From positions 1 through 64,000 of the forward strand of contig DAOUIZ010000070.1 of assembly GCA_034423195.1 (NCBI GenBank): 64,000 nucleotides of DNA, written 5' to 3'. The DNA is from CATOSK01 sp034423195. GTDB lineage: Bacteria > Chloroflexota > Dehalococcoidia > Lucifugimonadales > UBA3495. The notes beneath the pieces were generated by a model that searched no databases, had not been told where the DNA came from, and saw only the letters and a program-made list of their open reading frames with translations. Both the position numbers and the translations under genes were made by a program. Of this stretch, positions 17,880-26,246 are shown piece by piece. How positions within the stretch are numbered: the stretch's first letter is position 1; every line of letters begins with the position of its first letter.

Positions 17880-18515
17880 GTGACCAAGTCGTTCATAGCC
17901 CTGGCGATCATCGCGGTGTTCCTGGGAGTGAGCTGGGGAGGTGCATTCATCGGGGGCATCGTCTACGGGGAGTACAGGTCGGATGGCGGGGAGCCGCAGG
18001 CGACTCCCCGGGCGCCGGGGGGAGGGCAGTTTGCCCAGGCCGGGCGGAGCGGCGATGGGAGTGGGGGAGCGGTCGGAAGCGCAGGGCAATCACGCCAGGG
18101 CGGTTCCGGCGGCGGCCAGAGCAACGGGGTGTTCACCACCCGGGAGGGTAGGACCGGCGGGCCGGGCGTCCAGTCCTCCGGGGGTGAGGTTGGCGAGACG
18201 GCAATCCGTCCGGGCATGGGACGGGGAGGCATCCTGGCGGGGATGGTCCAGGGGGTGGAAGAAGGGAGCGTACTCATCGGGACGGAGAGCGGAACGGTAT
18301 CTGCTGCGCTGTCGGAGGAGACGGTGGTGGTGACGCTGCGGGAAGCGGGGGTTGATGACCTTTCCGAGGGCGCCCGGGTGGTGGCGCTGGGACGGCGGGC
18401 CAGCGAGGGACTCACCGCGAGAGCCCTGCTCCTGAACCCGGACGGGGTGGACGTTTCCTTCTTGGAAGGTAGGCCATCCGGAGGGAGAGAGGACAGGGGT
18501 TTGCGGGAGCCGTAG
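17880..18515 (+). CDS. Membrane-anchored protein with Gly/Ser-rich linker and DUF5666-like domain
   Basis: 211 residues from a GTG start. Hydrophobic segment at residues 5-28, then a low-complexity Gly/Gln/Ser/Arg linker to about residue 115. A small all-beta domain (GMVQGVEEGSVLIGTESGTV to LSEGARVVALGRRA) resembles DUF5666/OB-type modules found beside ABC efflux adaptors. It starts 21 bases after the permease gene, so it is probably the last gene of the efflux operon. Function unknown. Confidence 0.72.
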   Translation: MTKSFIALAIIAVFLGVSWGGAFIGGIVYGEYRSDGGEPQATPRAPGGGQFAQAGRSGDGSGGAVGSAGQSRQGGSGGGQSNGVFTTREGRTGGPGVQSSGGEVGETAIRPGMGRGGILAGMVQGVEEGSVLIGTESGTVSAALSEETVVVTLREAGVDDLSEGARVVALGRRASEGLTARALLLNPDGVDVSFLEGRPSGGREDRGLREP

Positions 18516-18553
18516 GGGTGGTACAATCCGGCAGTCAGTCCCGGCCCGGCGGT

Positions 18554-18603
18554 GCCCAGCCCCCTTAGACAAGTTACCGAAATTGGGGGCGAAAGCGGCG
18601 GCC
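18554..18603 (+). repeat. Dispersed intergenic repeat, divergent copy 4
   Basis: GCCCAGCCCCCTTAGACAAG, then GGGGGCGAAAGCGGCG, in the same order as the other copies. It ends 35 bases before the GMC oxidoreductase start. Confidence 0.65.
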
Positions 18604-18637
18604 TTCGGAGCGTTGGGCCGGTTTTTCAGGTGGTGCG

Positions 18638-20167
18638 ATGCGATACGACGTGGTGATAGTGGGGGCCGGTTCCGCGGGGTGCGTCTTGGCGGCCCGTTTG
18701 TCCGAGGACCCGGACCGGACGGTGCTGCTGCTGGAGGCGGGGCCGGATTATCCCGATCCGTCGGCAGTGCCCGACGAGATCCGGTACGACATGAACCAGG
18801 CGGCGTCCCAGGCGGACGCTCCGCACAACTGGTCCTTCGTGGGGCAGGCGACTCCGCAGGCGCGGGGGCCCGCCGCCGTGGCGCGGGGAAAGGTGACCGG
18901 CGGGACCAGCTCAATCAACCACCAGATTTTCCTGCGGGGAGCGCCGGAGGACTACGACAACTGGGCGGCGCTGGGCAACGACGAGTGGTCCTACGTGAAG
19001 GTGCTGCCCTTCTTCCGCAAGCTGGAGACGGACACGGATATGTCCGGCGACTTTCACGGCTCCGACGGGCCTATTCCGGTGCGGCGGCATCCGAGGGAGT
19101 CGTGGCTGCCCATCCATGCGGCTTTCCACCGCGCCTGCATCGACGCCGGCTTTCCCGACGACCCGGACATGAACCATCCCGACGGGACCGGGGTGGGAGC
19201 CATTCCGCTGAACAACCCGGGTGGAGTGCGGATGAGCACGGCGCTGACCTACCTGAAAGACTGCCGCCACCGCTTGAACCTGACGATCCGGGGCGGCGTG
19301 ATGGCCCACCGGGTGCTGTTCGAGGGCAAGCGGGCGGTGGCCGTGGAGGTTGGAAGCGGGGAAGAGACGTTCATCGTGGAGGGGCAGGAAATTATCCTCA
19401 GCGCGGGAGCCATCCAGTCGCCGCAGTTGCTGATGCTGTCCGGCGTGGGGCCGGCGGCGGAGCTGGACCGGGTGGGGATTGCGGTGGTGAAGGACCTGGC
19501 GGGAGTTGGGCAGAACATGAAGAACCACCCATCGGCGTCCATCCGCTTCCAGCCTGCCGAGGGACTGACCCTGGACCCGGGAGCGCCCCGCAACCAGGTG
19601 GCGCTGCGGTTCGCGCCCGCCGGTTCCTCCACCCGCAACGACGTGCAGGTGCAGACTACGTCGTCCAATCCGATGGGACAGCAGACGGTGGACATTCGCA
19701 TCGGGTGCCGGCTGGAGCTGCCCGACAGCAGGGGCATGCTGACCCTGGAATCGGCCGATCCGTACCAGCAGCCCCGCCTGGACTACCAGTTTCTTTCCGA
19801 ACCGTGGGATCGGGAGCGGATGAGGGACGCGGTGCGGCGGATGGTGGAGCTGTTCAACCATCCGGCCTTCGAGGGCATCACCGGGGCGCGAATGGAGCCG
19901 GCGGAGGAAACCCTGGCGTCGGACGATGCCCTGGACCTGTGGCTGCAGCAGACGGTTTCCATCGCCGGTCACACGGCCTGCACTTGCCGGATGGGGCCGG
20001 AGGATGATCCGATGGCGGTGGTGGACCAGCATTGCCGGGTCTACGGGGTGGAGGGCCTGCGGGTGGCGGATGCCTCGATCATGCCGGACCTGGTGCGGGC
20101 CAACACCAACGCGACGGCGATTATGATTGGAGAGCGGGCGGCGGATTTGATCCGGCAGGGGGAGTAA
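18638..20167 (+). CDS. GMC-family FAD oxidoreductase (choline dehydrogenase-like)
   Basis: 509 residues. The N-terminal FAD motif VVIVGAGSAGCVLAARLSE ends in LLLEAG. GMC signature 1 is at GKVTGGTSSINHQIFLRG near residue 90 and signature 2 at GAIQSPQLLMLSGVGP near 260. The C-terminal catalytic region contains AGHTACTCRMG (active-site His) and LRVADASIMPDLVRANTNAT. The family oxidises primary alcohols, choline and polyols to aldehydes. It is followed 88 bases later by a molybdenum hydroxylase subunit that could take the aldehyde further (inference). Confidence 0.94.
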   Translation: MRYDVVIVGAGSAGCVLAARLSEDPDRTVLLLEAGPDYPDPSAVPDEIRYDMNQAASQADAPHNWSFVGQATPQARGPAAVARGKVTGGTSSINHQIFLRGAPEDYDNWAALGNDEWSYVKVLPFFRKLETDTDMSGDFHGSDGPIPVRRHPRESWLPIHAAFHRACIDAGFPDDPDMNHPDGTGVGAIPLNNPGGVRMSTALTYLKDCRHRLNLTIRGGVMAHRVLFEGKRAVAVEVGSGEETFIVEGQEIILSAGAIQSPQLLMLSGVGPAAELDRVGIAVVKDLAGVGQNMKNHPSASIRFQPAEGLTLDPGAPRNQVALRFAPAGSSTRNDVQVQTTSSNPMGQQTVDIRIGCRLELPDSRGMLTLESADPYQQPRLDYQFLSEPWDRERMRDAVRRMVELFNHPAFEGITGARMEPAEETLASDDALDLWLQQTVSIAGHTACTCRMGPEDDPMAVVDQHCRVYGVEGLRVADASIMPDLVRANTNATAIMIGERAADLIRQGE

Positions 20168-20255
20168 GGGAGTTTTCTCAGGCGGTCGCCCGAAGACCCC
20201 ATCCTTTGACCGCCCAGACTCGGCGATGACGCGCGGCACAACTTGGAGGAGTTGA

Positions 20256-22481
20256 ATGGTTGCCACCAGGAATATCGGGCTGGCTACGCCCCGGCTGGAC
20301 GGCGAGGCCAAGGTGACCGGAGCGACGCGGTACACCCAGGACCTGTCTCTCCCCGGGACGCTGTGGGGACGGTGCCTGCGGAGCCCGTGGCCCCACGCAC
20401 GGATTGTCAGCATGGATACGTCGGCAGCGGAAGGACTTCCCGGCGTCCACGCCGTAATCACCGGGGCCGACGTGCGGGGACTGCGGTATGGGAGGCGTCT
20501 GCACGATGTTCCCGTGCTGGCGGATGAGCGGGTGCGCTTCGTGGGGGAGCGGGTGGCGGCGGTGGCTGCCGAGGACCGGGAAACGGCGGAGGCGGCGCTG
20601 CTGCTCATCGACGTGACCTACGAAGAACTTCCCGCCGTCTTCGAGCCGGAGGAAGCCCTGGCCGGAAGAGCGCCGGTCCTGCATCCCGACTATAACTCCT
20701 ACGCGGGGATTCCCCGTCCGCTGGAGGCCCCGTCCAACGCCTTCGTCACGGATACGTGGGGCAAGGGCAACGTTGAAGTCGGTTTCCGGGAAGCAGACCT
20801 GATCGTCGAAGGGACTTACTCGGTCCCAAGACAGCACCAGGCCTACCTGGAAGGGCACTCTTGCCTGGTGTGGATCGATGAAGACAACCGGATCCAGGTA
20901 TGGGCCTCCAACAAGGTTCCATTCCAGGTGAAGGAGCAGTTGACCATCGGCCTGGAGCTGCAGGAAGACCGGATCCGCCTGAACCCGGTGGATATCGGCG
21001 GCGACTACGGGGGCAAGGGCTCGCCGATGGACATTCCGGTGGCCTACTTCCTGGCTGCCAAGACGGCGCGGCCAGTGCGGATGGCCATGGACTCGCTGGA
21101 GGAGTTCACCGCAGGCAATCCGCGCCACGCGGCGACCATCCACCTGAAGACCGGAGTGAAACGGGACGGAACGCTGACCGCCCAGGAGTCCCAAGTGTGG
21201 TTCAACAGCGGCGCCTACGGCGGGTTCAAGCCGGCTCCCGGCTGCAACCTGGGCGGAGCGGCCAAGGCGGGCGGGCCGTACCGCATCCCCCACGTCCGGC
21301 TGACGGGTACCCAGGTCTACACCAACACCATCCCTGGCGGGTTCATGCGGGCTCCGGGGGAGCCGCAGGTGGTTTTCGCCGCCGAGTCGCACATGGACGA
21401 AATCGCCGCCCGGCTGGGGATGGACCCGGTGGAGTTCCGGTTGAATAACCTGCTGCGGGATGGGGATGTTGATCCGGTGGGAATGAGGTACCAGAACATA
21501 AGGGCGCGGGAGACGGTGGAAGCGGCGGTGGAGGCGTCGGGCTACCGGATGCCAAAAGGGGATAACGTGGGCCGGGGGATAGCGGTGGGCGAGCGCACCA
21601 CGGCCGGGGGCGAGTCCCACGCGGCGGTGACGCTCAACCCGGACGGGTCGGTGCTGGTCAACTCGTCCATCTTCGAGCCGGGCACCGGGACCTACACGGT
21701 CCTGAGCAAGATCGTGGCGGAGGAACTGGGCCTTCCGGTGGGCCGGGTCTCGGTGGAGGTCTGGGATACGGACGCCGTTCCCTTCGACACGGGAGTGGGC
21801 GGCAGCCGGTCAACGCGTATGGCGGGAATGGCGGCGCTGGAGGCATCGGCGGATGTGTGCCGGCAATTGTACCGGGTAACCGGCGACCTGATGGGGTGGC
21901 CGGAGGGCGAACTATCCATCGAGGGGGACGACATCGTCCGGCGGGACACGGGAGAACGTTCGCCGTGGGACGGCATCCTGGCGCGGATCGGTGGGCCGGT
22001 TTCCGGCCGGGGGACGGCGGCGGACCCGGAACGGTCGCCGATTACGTCGTTCACGGCCCAGGTAGCGGAGGTGTCGGTGGACCCGGAGACGGGAGCGGTG
22101 CGTCTGGAGCGGCTGACCACGGCCCACGACGTGGGGACGGTGCTCAATCCGCCGGACCACCAGGGCCAGATAGAAGGCGCTGTGATCCAGGGGGTGGGGT
22201 TTGCGATGACCGAGGAATTGGGCGTTGAGGAGGGGAGAGTGTCGACGGTGAGCTTCGGGGACTACAAGATTCCGAACGCTGCGGACCTTCCCCGGCTGGA
22301 TACGGTGTTGCTGGAGCCGGGCATGGGATCCGGCCCTTACAACGCGCGGGGGATCGGGGAGAACCCCAGCGGTTGCGTGGCTCCATCCATCGCCAACGCC
22401 GTGGCCGACGCGGTTGGGGTGCGGATCAAGGAGTTGCCGGTGACAGCTGAGAAGGTTTTCCGAGCTCTGGAGGGGGGCTAG
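20256..22481 (+). CDS. Xanthine dehydrogenase/CO dehydrogenase-type molybdopterin large subunit
   Basis: 741 residues. The N-terminal hammerhead domain starts at RLDGEAKVTGATRYTQDL. The Mo-cofactor domains carry DIGGDYGGKGSP near residue 248, GGFMRAPGEPQ near 365 and the C-terminal GIGENPSGCVAPSIANA segment, where the Glu matches the catalytic base of the family. These enzymes hydroxylate purines, aldehydes or N-heterocycles. The 2Fe-2S and FAD subunits that normally accompany it are absent from this window. GGAGGAG precedes the ATG. Its TAG overlaps the stop of the convergent gene in CTAG. Confidence 0.92.
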   Translation: MVATRNIGLATPRLDGEAKVTGATRYTQDLSLPGTLWGRCLRSPWPHARIVSMDTSAAEGLPGVHAVITGADVRGLRYGRRLHDVPVLADERVRFVGERVAAVAAEDRETAEAALLLIDVTYEELPAVFEPEEALAGRAPVLHPDYNSYAGIPRPLEAPSNAFVTDTWGKGNVEVGFREADLIVEGTYSVPRQHQAYLEGHSCLVWIDEDNRIQVWASNKVPFQVKEQLTIGLELQEDRIRLNPVDIGGDYGGKGSPMDIPVAYFLAAKTARPVRMAMDSLEEFTAGNPRHAATIHLKTGVKRDGTLTAQESQVWFNSGAYGGFKPAPGCNLGGAAKAGGPYRIPHVRLTGTQVYTNTIPGGFMRAPGEPQVVFAAESHMDEIAARLGMDPVEFRLNNLLRDGDVDPVGMRYQNIRARETVEAAVEASGYRMPKGDNVGRGIAVGERTTAGGESHAAVTLNPDGSVLVNSSIFEPGTGTYTVLSKIVAEELGLPVGRVSVEVWDTDAVPFDTGVGGSRSTRMAGMAALEASADVCRQLYRVTGDLMGWPEGELSIEGDDIVRRDTGERSPWDGILARIGGPVSGRGTAADPERSPITSFTAQVAEVSVDPETGAVRLERLTTAHDVGTVLNPPDHQGQIEGAVIQGVGFAMTEELGVEEGRVSTVSFGDYKIPNAADLPRLDTVLLEPGMGSGPYNARGIGENPSGCVAPSIANAVADAVGVRIKELPVTAEKVFRALEGG

Positions 22482-22828
22482 GGGTCGGAGGGCATGGGTT
22501 CGTCGAAGGGGAGATTCTTGGCCATGGCCTCGTCCCGGCGCCGTAGCCAGGCGATCCATTTCTCTCGTTCTTCAGTGCGGCCTTCCTGACGGCCTGCTTC
22601 TTTAGCCTTATTGATGGCTGCGGGAATCAACAGCACGATTCTACCTGTGACCTCCACGAGGATTGCGAACGCCGACGCAGCGCCGGCAGATACGCCGAAA
22701 CCGGCCGCTAACAAGTATATGGGATCCTCTCCACCAAACAAGTCCCAACGATACAACCAGAGAAATACCCCGACGCCGAGAACGTAGCAGAGGTAGTAGA
22801 AGACCCAGTATGTGCCAAGGATGTTCAC
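22478..22828 (-). CDS. Unknown small membrane protein
   Basis: 116 residues from a GTG start. Two hydrophobic segments (residues 5-25 and 38-72, possibly two helices) and a highly charged tail rich in Glu, Arg and Lys. No family recognised and no strong ribosome site. It converges on the molybdenum hydroxylase gene and shares its CTAG. The gap 22829-23093 upstream contains no other gene. A TATAAT at 23011-23016 probably serves the VOC gene. Confidence 0.6.
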   Translation of the reverse strand: MNILGTYWVFYYLCYVLGVGVFLWLYRWDLFGGEDPIYLLAAGFGVSAGAASAFAILVEVTGRIVLLIPAAINKAKEAGRQEGRTEEREKWIAWLRRRDEAMAKNLPFDEPMPSDP

Positions 22829-23093
22829 TCGAGGGGACGCATTGGAGGTGTCTCGTCAGCTGGAAGGTAGTTGGAATGGTTAATGGGTTCGTCCGGCAAT
22901 GTTTCCAACCAGTATAACTCAACATGGAGCGGGATGGAAGTTGGGATCCGGCCAGGGTGGGCGACATCGAGGCCGGGGCTGGTGAGGTCAAGCCTTCCGC
23001 TGGCAGAGTGTATAATTCCTGCAAGTCCCCTCCGAAAGGGGAGCCACGAGTTGGCCCATGGTTGGGCCGAGATTATGGAAGGAGGAACCTGGC

Positions 23094-23636
23094 ATGGGCA
23101 TTCAGATCAAGCGCGTTGGACATGTGGGGATCCTGGTATCCGATTTTGAGCGGTCGTTCAGGTTTTATACCGAGGTCCTGGGCTGCAAGGTGACTTCGCG
23201 CCGCCGCCGGCCCGATGGGGCGGAGACGGCCTTCCTGAGATTTGACGAGACCCACCACGACTTCGTCATCGCCACCGCTCCCGAGGGAGTGGACGTTTCC
23301 GAGAATGTCCCCGGGCGGGCGAGGCTGGTGCAGCAGGTGGCCTTCGAGGTGGAGAACCGGGACGAGTTCATGAAGGCGCTGGCCCACATTCACACCCACG
23401 GGGCCGAGATCGTCAGCGGCCCCCTGACTCACGGCATCGAGTCCGGCGGAAACTTGGAGGGCAGCGGCAGCCGTTCCTTCTACTTCCTGGACCCGGACGG
23501 CAACCGGCTGGAGATCTTCTGCGATGGGATGAAGGTACCCAACGGCGAGCAGTTCCCGCGGGCGGAGTACGCCGACGCCATCAGGGACTTCATGGACAGG
23601 AAGGCGGGCAAGGTGCCCGTCTCCGCGGACGACTAA
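23094..23636 (+). CDS. VOC-superfamily (glyoxalase/dioxygenase) protein
   Basis: 180 residues. Starts at RVGHVGILVSDFERSFRFYT, the typical VOC beta-alpha-beta-beta-beta opening with a metal-ligand His. The second half has HGIESGGN and FYFLDPDGNRLEIFCDG, where the Glu is the usual second ligand. The fold hosts glyoxalases, extradiol dioxygenases and epimerases. Substrate unknown, but the catabolic neighbours suggest an aromatic or small organic compound. GGAAGGAGG sits eight bases before the chosen ATG; the frame is open 36 bases further up without a good site. Confidence 0.9.
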   Translation: MGIQIKRVGHVGILVSDFERSFRFYTEVLGCKVTSRRRRPDGAETAFLRFDETHHDFVIATAPEGVDVSENVPGRARLVQQVAFEVENRDEFMKALAHIHTHGAEIVSGPLTHGIESGGNLEGSGSRSFYFLDPDGNRLEIFCDGMKVPNGEQFPRAEYADAIRDFMDRKAGKVPVSADD

Positions 23637-23677
23637 CCAAAGGCTGCCGGATCTTCCGGTAATCAGGCCAAAGAAAA

Positions 23678-23702
23678 GACGGCGGGGAGTTTCCCCGCCG
23701 TC
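23678..23702. terminator. Bidirectional terminator between the VOC and Rieske genes
   Basis: GACGGCGGGGA (23678-23688), loop GTT, TCCCCGCCGTC (23692-23702). A T-rich tract (CTGTTTTC) follows on the plus strand and an A-rich run (AAAGAAAA) precedes it, so it can end both convergent transcripts. Confidence 0.85.
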
Positions 23703-23741
23703 CTGTTTTCATGGAATGCCGCTACGGAAAAGCCGGAGTGG

Positions 23742-25088
23742 CTAGAAGCCCGCTTTCTCTGTCGCACCCAGCCCGGGAAGGTCTGCGTTGCTCGGGGATG
23801 TACCGTTGCCGTTGGAGGGATACATCTCGTCAAGGATAGCGTCCCGCCACTCCACGCCGGGGCCGAGGAGCCGCTCGATGGCGCGGACGTGGTAGTAGCT
23901 GGTGCCCGTTCCGGGAGGGTCGCCGCCGTCGGCCACGGTGCGGGTGGCTTCGAGCAGGATACGTCGGGCGTGGACGATGGCCATGTCGCTGCGGGATAGG
24001 TTCTCCAGGGAGCGTTCCACGATGGGGCCCATGCTCTCCTGCACCGCCACGTCCTGGGCGTTGATGCCCTCGATGCCGGTGAAGGTCTCGCGCTTCTGGA
24101 CGTTCCGGTCGATGAGCCAGTCGTTGCCCCGGTTGCCCACGGTGCGGTAGTCGGGAAGGATGTGCTGCGCGCCCCGGCCGTACCCTTCCTCCATCGCAAC
24201 CCACTCCTCCTCGGTGATGGGCTGGTCGTCGTAGCTGTAGGTGAAGTTGTATATCATGCAGTTGTGGTCGTCCATGGGGACCCACATGTGGCCGGAGATG
24301 ATGGCGTGGGCCGAGCGGCCCCGGAAGGCGGACTGGCTGGGGCGGAGTTGGTGGAAGGGCATGACGTAGTGGTAGCCGCGGACGATGCTGCCCCGCTCTC
24401 CCAGGGAACGCACTCCCGAGTAGCGGTAGCCGTAGTCGGTCACGTCCACCTCCACGACTGGAGCGCCGCCCTTGACGAGGTCGGAGTCGATCCGGATTCC
24501 CGCCTTGTCAGTGTCCGGGGTTATGGTGCGGTGCAGGATGGGAGCATGGGCGGTGTCGATGCCGCCCTCCAGGCCCTGGAGCCAGTTGCATTCCTGCATG
24601 TTCTTGGAGACGTGGCGGTGGGTCTCGGGAAGGAGCGTCCACTCGAAGTTGGGCGGCGGGGGCTGCTTGCCCGGCTCTCCCAGGTAGGCCCAGATGACGC
24701 CGCCCTGCTCGATGGTGGGATAGTTCTTGATGGTGACCTTGTCCTTGAAGTCGCTGTCCGGCGGCTCGTTCATCATGTCGAGGCACTTGCCGTCCACGTC
24801 AAACTTCCAGCCGTGGTAGACGCAGCGGATGCCGCACTCCTCGTTGCGGGCCAGGAACAGGGACGCGCGGCGGTGGGGACAGTACTCGTCCAGCAGCCCG
24901 ACTCGTCCCTCGGAGTCTCGGAAGGCGATGAGGTCCTCTCCCAGCAGCCGCACCCGCACCGGAGCGGAGTCTGGTTCGGGCAGTTCAACGGATAGGGCGG
25001 CGGGCATCCAGTATCGGCGCATGGTCTCGCCCATAGGCGTGCCGGCGTCGGTCTGGGTCAGGGTCATGTTGTCCATCCGGGTTAGCAT
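23742..25088 (-). CDS. Rieske non-haem iron oxygenase, alpha subunit
   Basis: 448 residues. The Rieske 2Fe-2S ligands are in CPHRRASLFLARNEECGIRC followed by VYHGW, near residues 70-95. The mononuclear iron site is in GIDTAHAPILH near residue 180. The layout matches the single-component-oxygenase group (phthalate 4,5-dioxygenase or vanillate demethylase-like) that hydroxylates or demethylates aromatic substrates with electrons from a separate reductase, which is not seen here. GGAGGAG lies just before the ATG. A strong promoter is at 25148-25176. Confidence 0.93.
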   Translation of the reverse strand: MLTRMDNMTLTQTDAGTPMGETMRRYWMPAALSVELPEPDSAPVRVRLLGEDLIAFRDSEGRVGLLDEYCPHRRASLFLARNEECGIRCVYHGWKFDVDGKCLDMMNEPPDSDFKDKVTIKNYPTIEQGGVIWAYLGEPGKQPPPPNFEWTLLPETHRHVSKNMQECNWLQGLEGGIDTAHAPILHRTITPDTDKAGIRIDSDLVKGGAPVVEVDVTDYGYRYSGVRSLGERGSIVRGYHYVMPFHQLRPSQSAFRGRSAHAIISGHMWVPMDDHNCMIYNFTYSYDDQPITEEEWVAMEEGYGRGAQHILPDYRTVGNRGNDWLIDRNVQKRETFTGIEGINAQDVAVQESMGPIVERSLENLSRSDMAIVHARRILLEATRTVADGGDPPGTGTSYYHVRAIERLLGPGVEWRDAILDEMYPSNGNGTSPSNADLPGLGATEKAGF

Positions 25089-25147
25089 GGTCTCCTCCTG
25101 AATGGGCCCGGTTTGAGGTGTGGTTGCCCTGGATGATGGTTAAAGGG

Positions 25148-25176
25148 AGTATAGGATTGGCCCCAATGGGCGTCAA
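25148..25176 (-). promoter_or_regulatory. Sigma70-type promoter of the Rieske gene
   Basis: On the minus strand TTGACG (25176-25171), 17-base spacer, TATACT (25153-25148). The spacer contains the perfect inverted repeat ATTGG-N2-CCAAT (25156-25167), well placed for a repressor. Expected start of transcription is near 25141. Confidence 0.7.
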
Positions 25177-25208
25177 TCAGACCATCAGGAGAGTGGCGGG
25201 AAAATGAG

Positions 25209-25238
25209 ACCGGCCCGAGCAACAAGTCTCCGGCCGGT
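25209..25238 (-). terminator. Terminator after the NHL-repeat gene
   Basis: On the minus strand ACCGGCC ... GGCCGGT (25238-25232 with 25215-25209) with a 16-base loop, then CTCATTTTC. The plus-strand flank is also T-rich. Confidence 0.65.
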
Positions 25239-25285
25239 TTTCTTCCCCTTGGTGGGAGGTGGGGACGGTGTGGTGCCGCTCGGGG

Positions 25286-26164
25286 TTACCCCTGCCGGAC
25301 GAACTTGTCTATGCCGGTGCCGTCGCTGAGGCCGACGTAGATGTCGCCGCGGGAGTCGACCCAACTGCCGTGGCCGGGGCCGCGGCAGGGGAAGCGGGCC
25401 AAGACGTTGCCCGAGGTGTCCAGGACGCTGACCCGGGCCGAGGAGCCTTCGACCGGACCCTCGCTGACGACCAGGGCGCCCTCGCTGTCCACAGAGATGT
25501 CCATGGGGCGCTGGATGTCGTCCCAGATGGCGATAAACTCCCCGTCCAGGGTGAAGAGTTGCATCCGGTGGTTCTCCCGGTCGCACAGGAAGATGGTGTC
25601 GTTGTGAATCAGCAGGCTGTGGGGCAGGTGGAAGTGTCCCGGCTCGGTCTTGCCCGGCGCTCCCCAGGACTGCTTGAGCTGACCGTCCCAGGTGAAGCGG
25701 TGGATGCGGGCGTTGCGGTACCCGTCGGAGACGTAGAGGTCGCCGGAGGGAGAGGGAATCATTTCTGTGGGGTAGTTGAAGGGTCCGGCGGCCCGGGGGC
25801 ACAGGTCGCCGGGATTCTCGCAGCCCGTGTCTGAATGGACGCCGTGGCGCCCCAGCATCTGGATGGGCTTGCCGTCGATGGTGTAGACGAGGCAGACGGA
25901 GTTGTCCCGGTCGGTGAGGTAGACGGTGTCATCCTCGATGTAGATGCCGTGGGCGAAGGAGAAGGCGCCGTTGCCCCAGCTGTCCAGCAGGTTGCCGTCC
26001 CGGTCGAAGATGAGGATGGGCGGGTCCTTGCGCTGGAAGGCGAAGACCCGGTCCTGGGAGTCGGCGGCCATGGCGCTGACCATGGCGAAGGTCTCTCCCT
26101 CGGGCAGCTTGGCCCAGTTTTCCACCACTTCATAGGTATACTTGCCGCTTCCTACCGTGGTCAT
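25286..26164 (-). CDS. NHL-repeat beta-propeller protein
   Basis: 292 residues from the ATG at 26164, which has AAGGAGG eight bases upstream; a TTG six codons earlier would lie on the ribosome site itself. At least four or five NHL blades are visible, for example PSPSGDLYVSDGYRNARIHRF and LIHNDTIFLCDRENHRMQLF. The repeat order resembles peptidylglycine alpha-amidating lyase-like NHL proteins. No signal peptide is seen. It lies between the Rieske oxygenase and an LLM gene on the same strand. Role not clear. Confidence 0.88.
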   Translation of the reverse strand: MTTVGSGKYTYEVVENWAKLPEGETFAMVSAMAADSQDRVFAFQRKDPPILIFDRDGNLLDSWGNGAFSFAHGIYIEDDTVYLTDRDNSVCLVYTIDGKPIQMLGRHGVHSDTGCENPGDLCPRAAGPFNYPTEMIPSPSGDLYVSDGYRNARIHRFTWDGQLKQSWGAPGKTEPGHFHLPHSLLIHNDTIFLCDRENHRMQLFTLDGEFIAIWDDIQRPMDISVDSEGALVVSEGPVEGSSARVSVLDTSGNVLARFPCRGPGHGSWVDSRGDIYVGLSDGTGIDKFVRQG

Positions 26165-26246
26165 GCTTCTGGCCTCCTTCAAGTCTGGTAAGTTTGGATT
26201 GAATGGGGACGCTGAGAACGATGCTATTGTAACGCGGGGCCCGTGT

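Noticed and set aside
18911..20608. Open frame of about 565 codons on the minus strand opposite the GMC oxidoreductase gene
   Set aside because: Arg/His/Pro-rich antisense shadow spanning two real genes and their gap.
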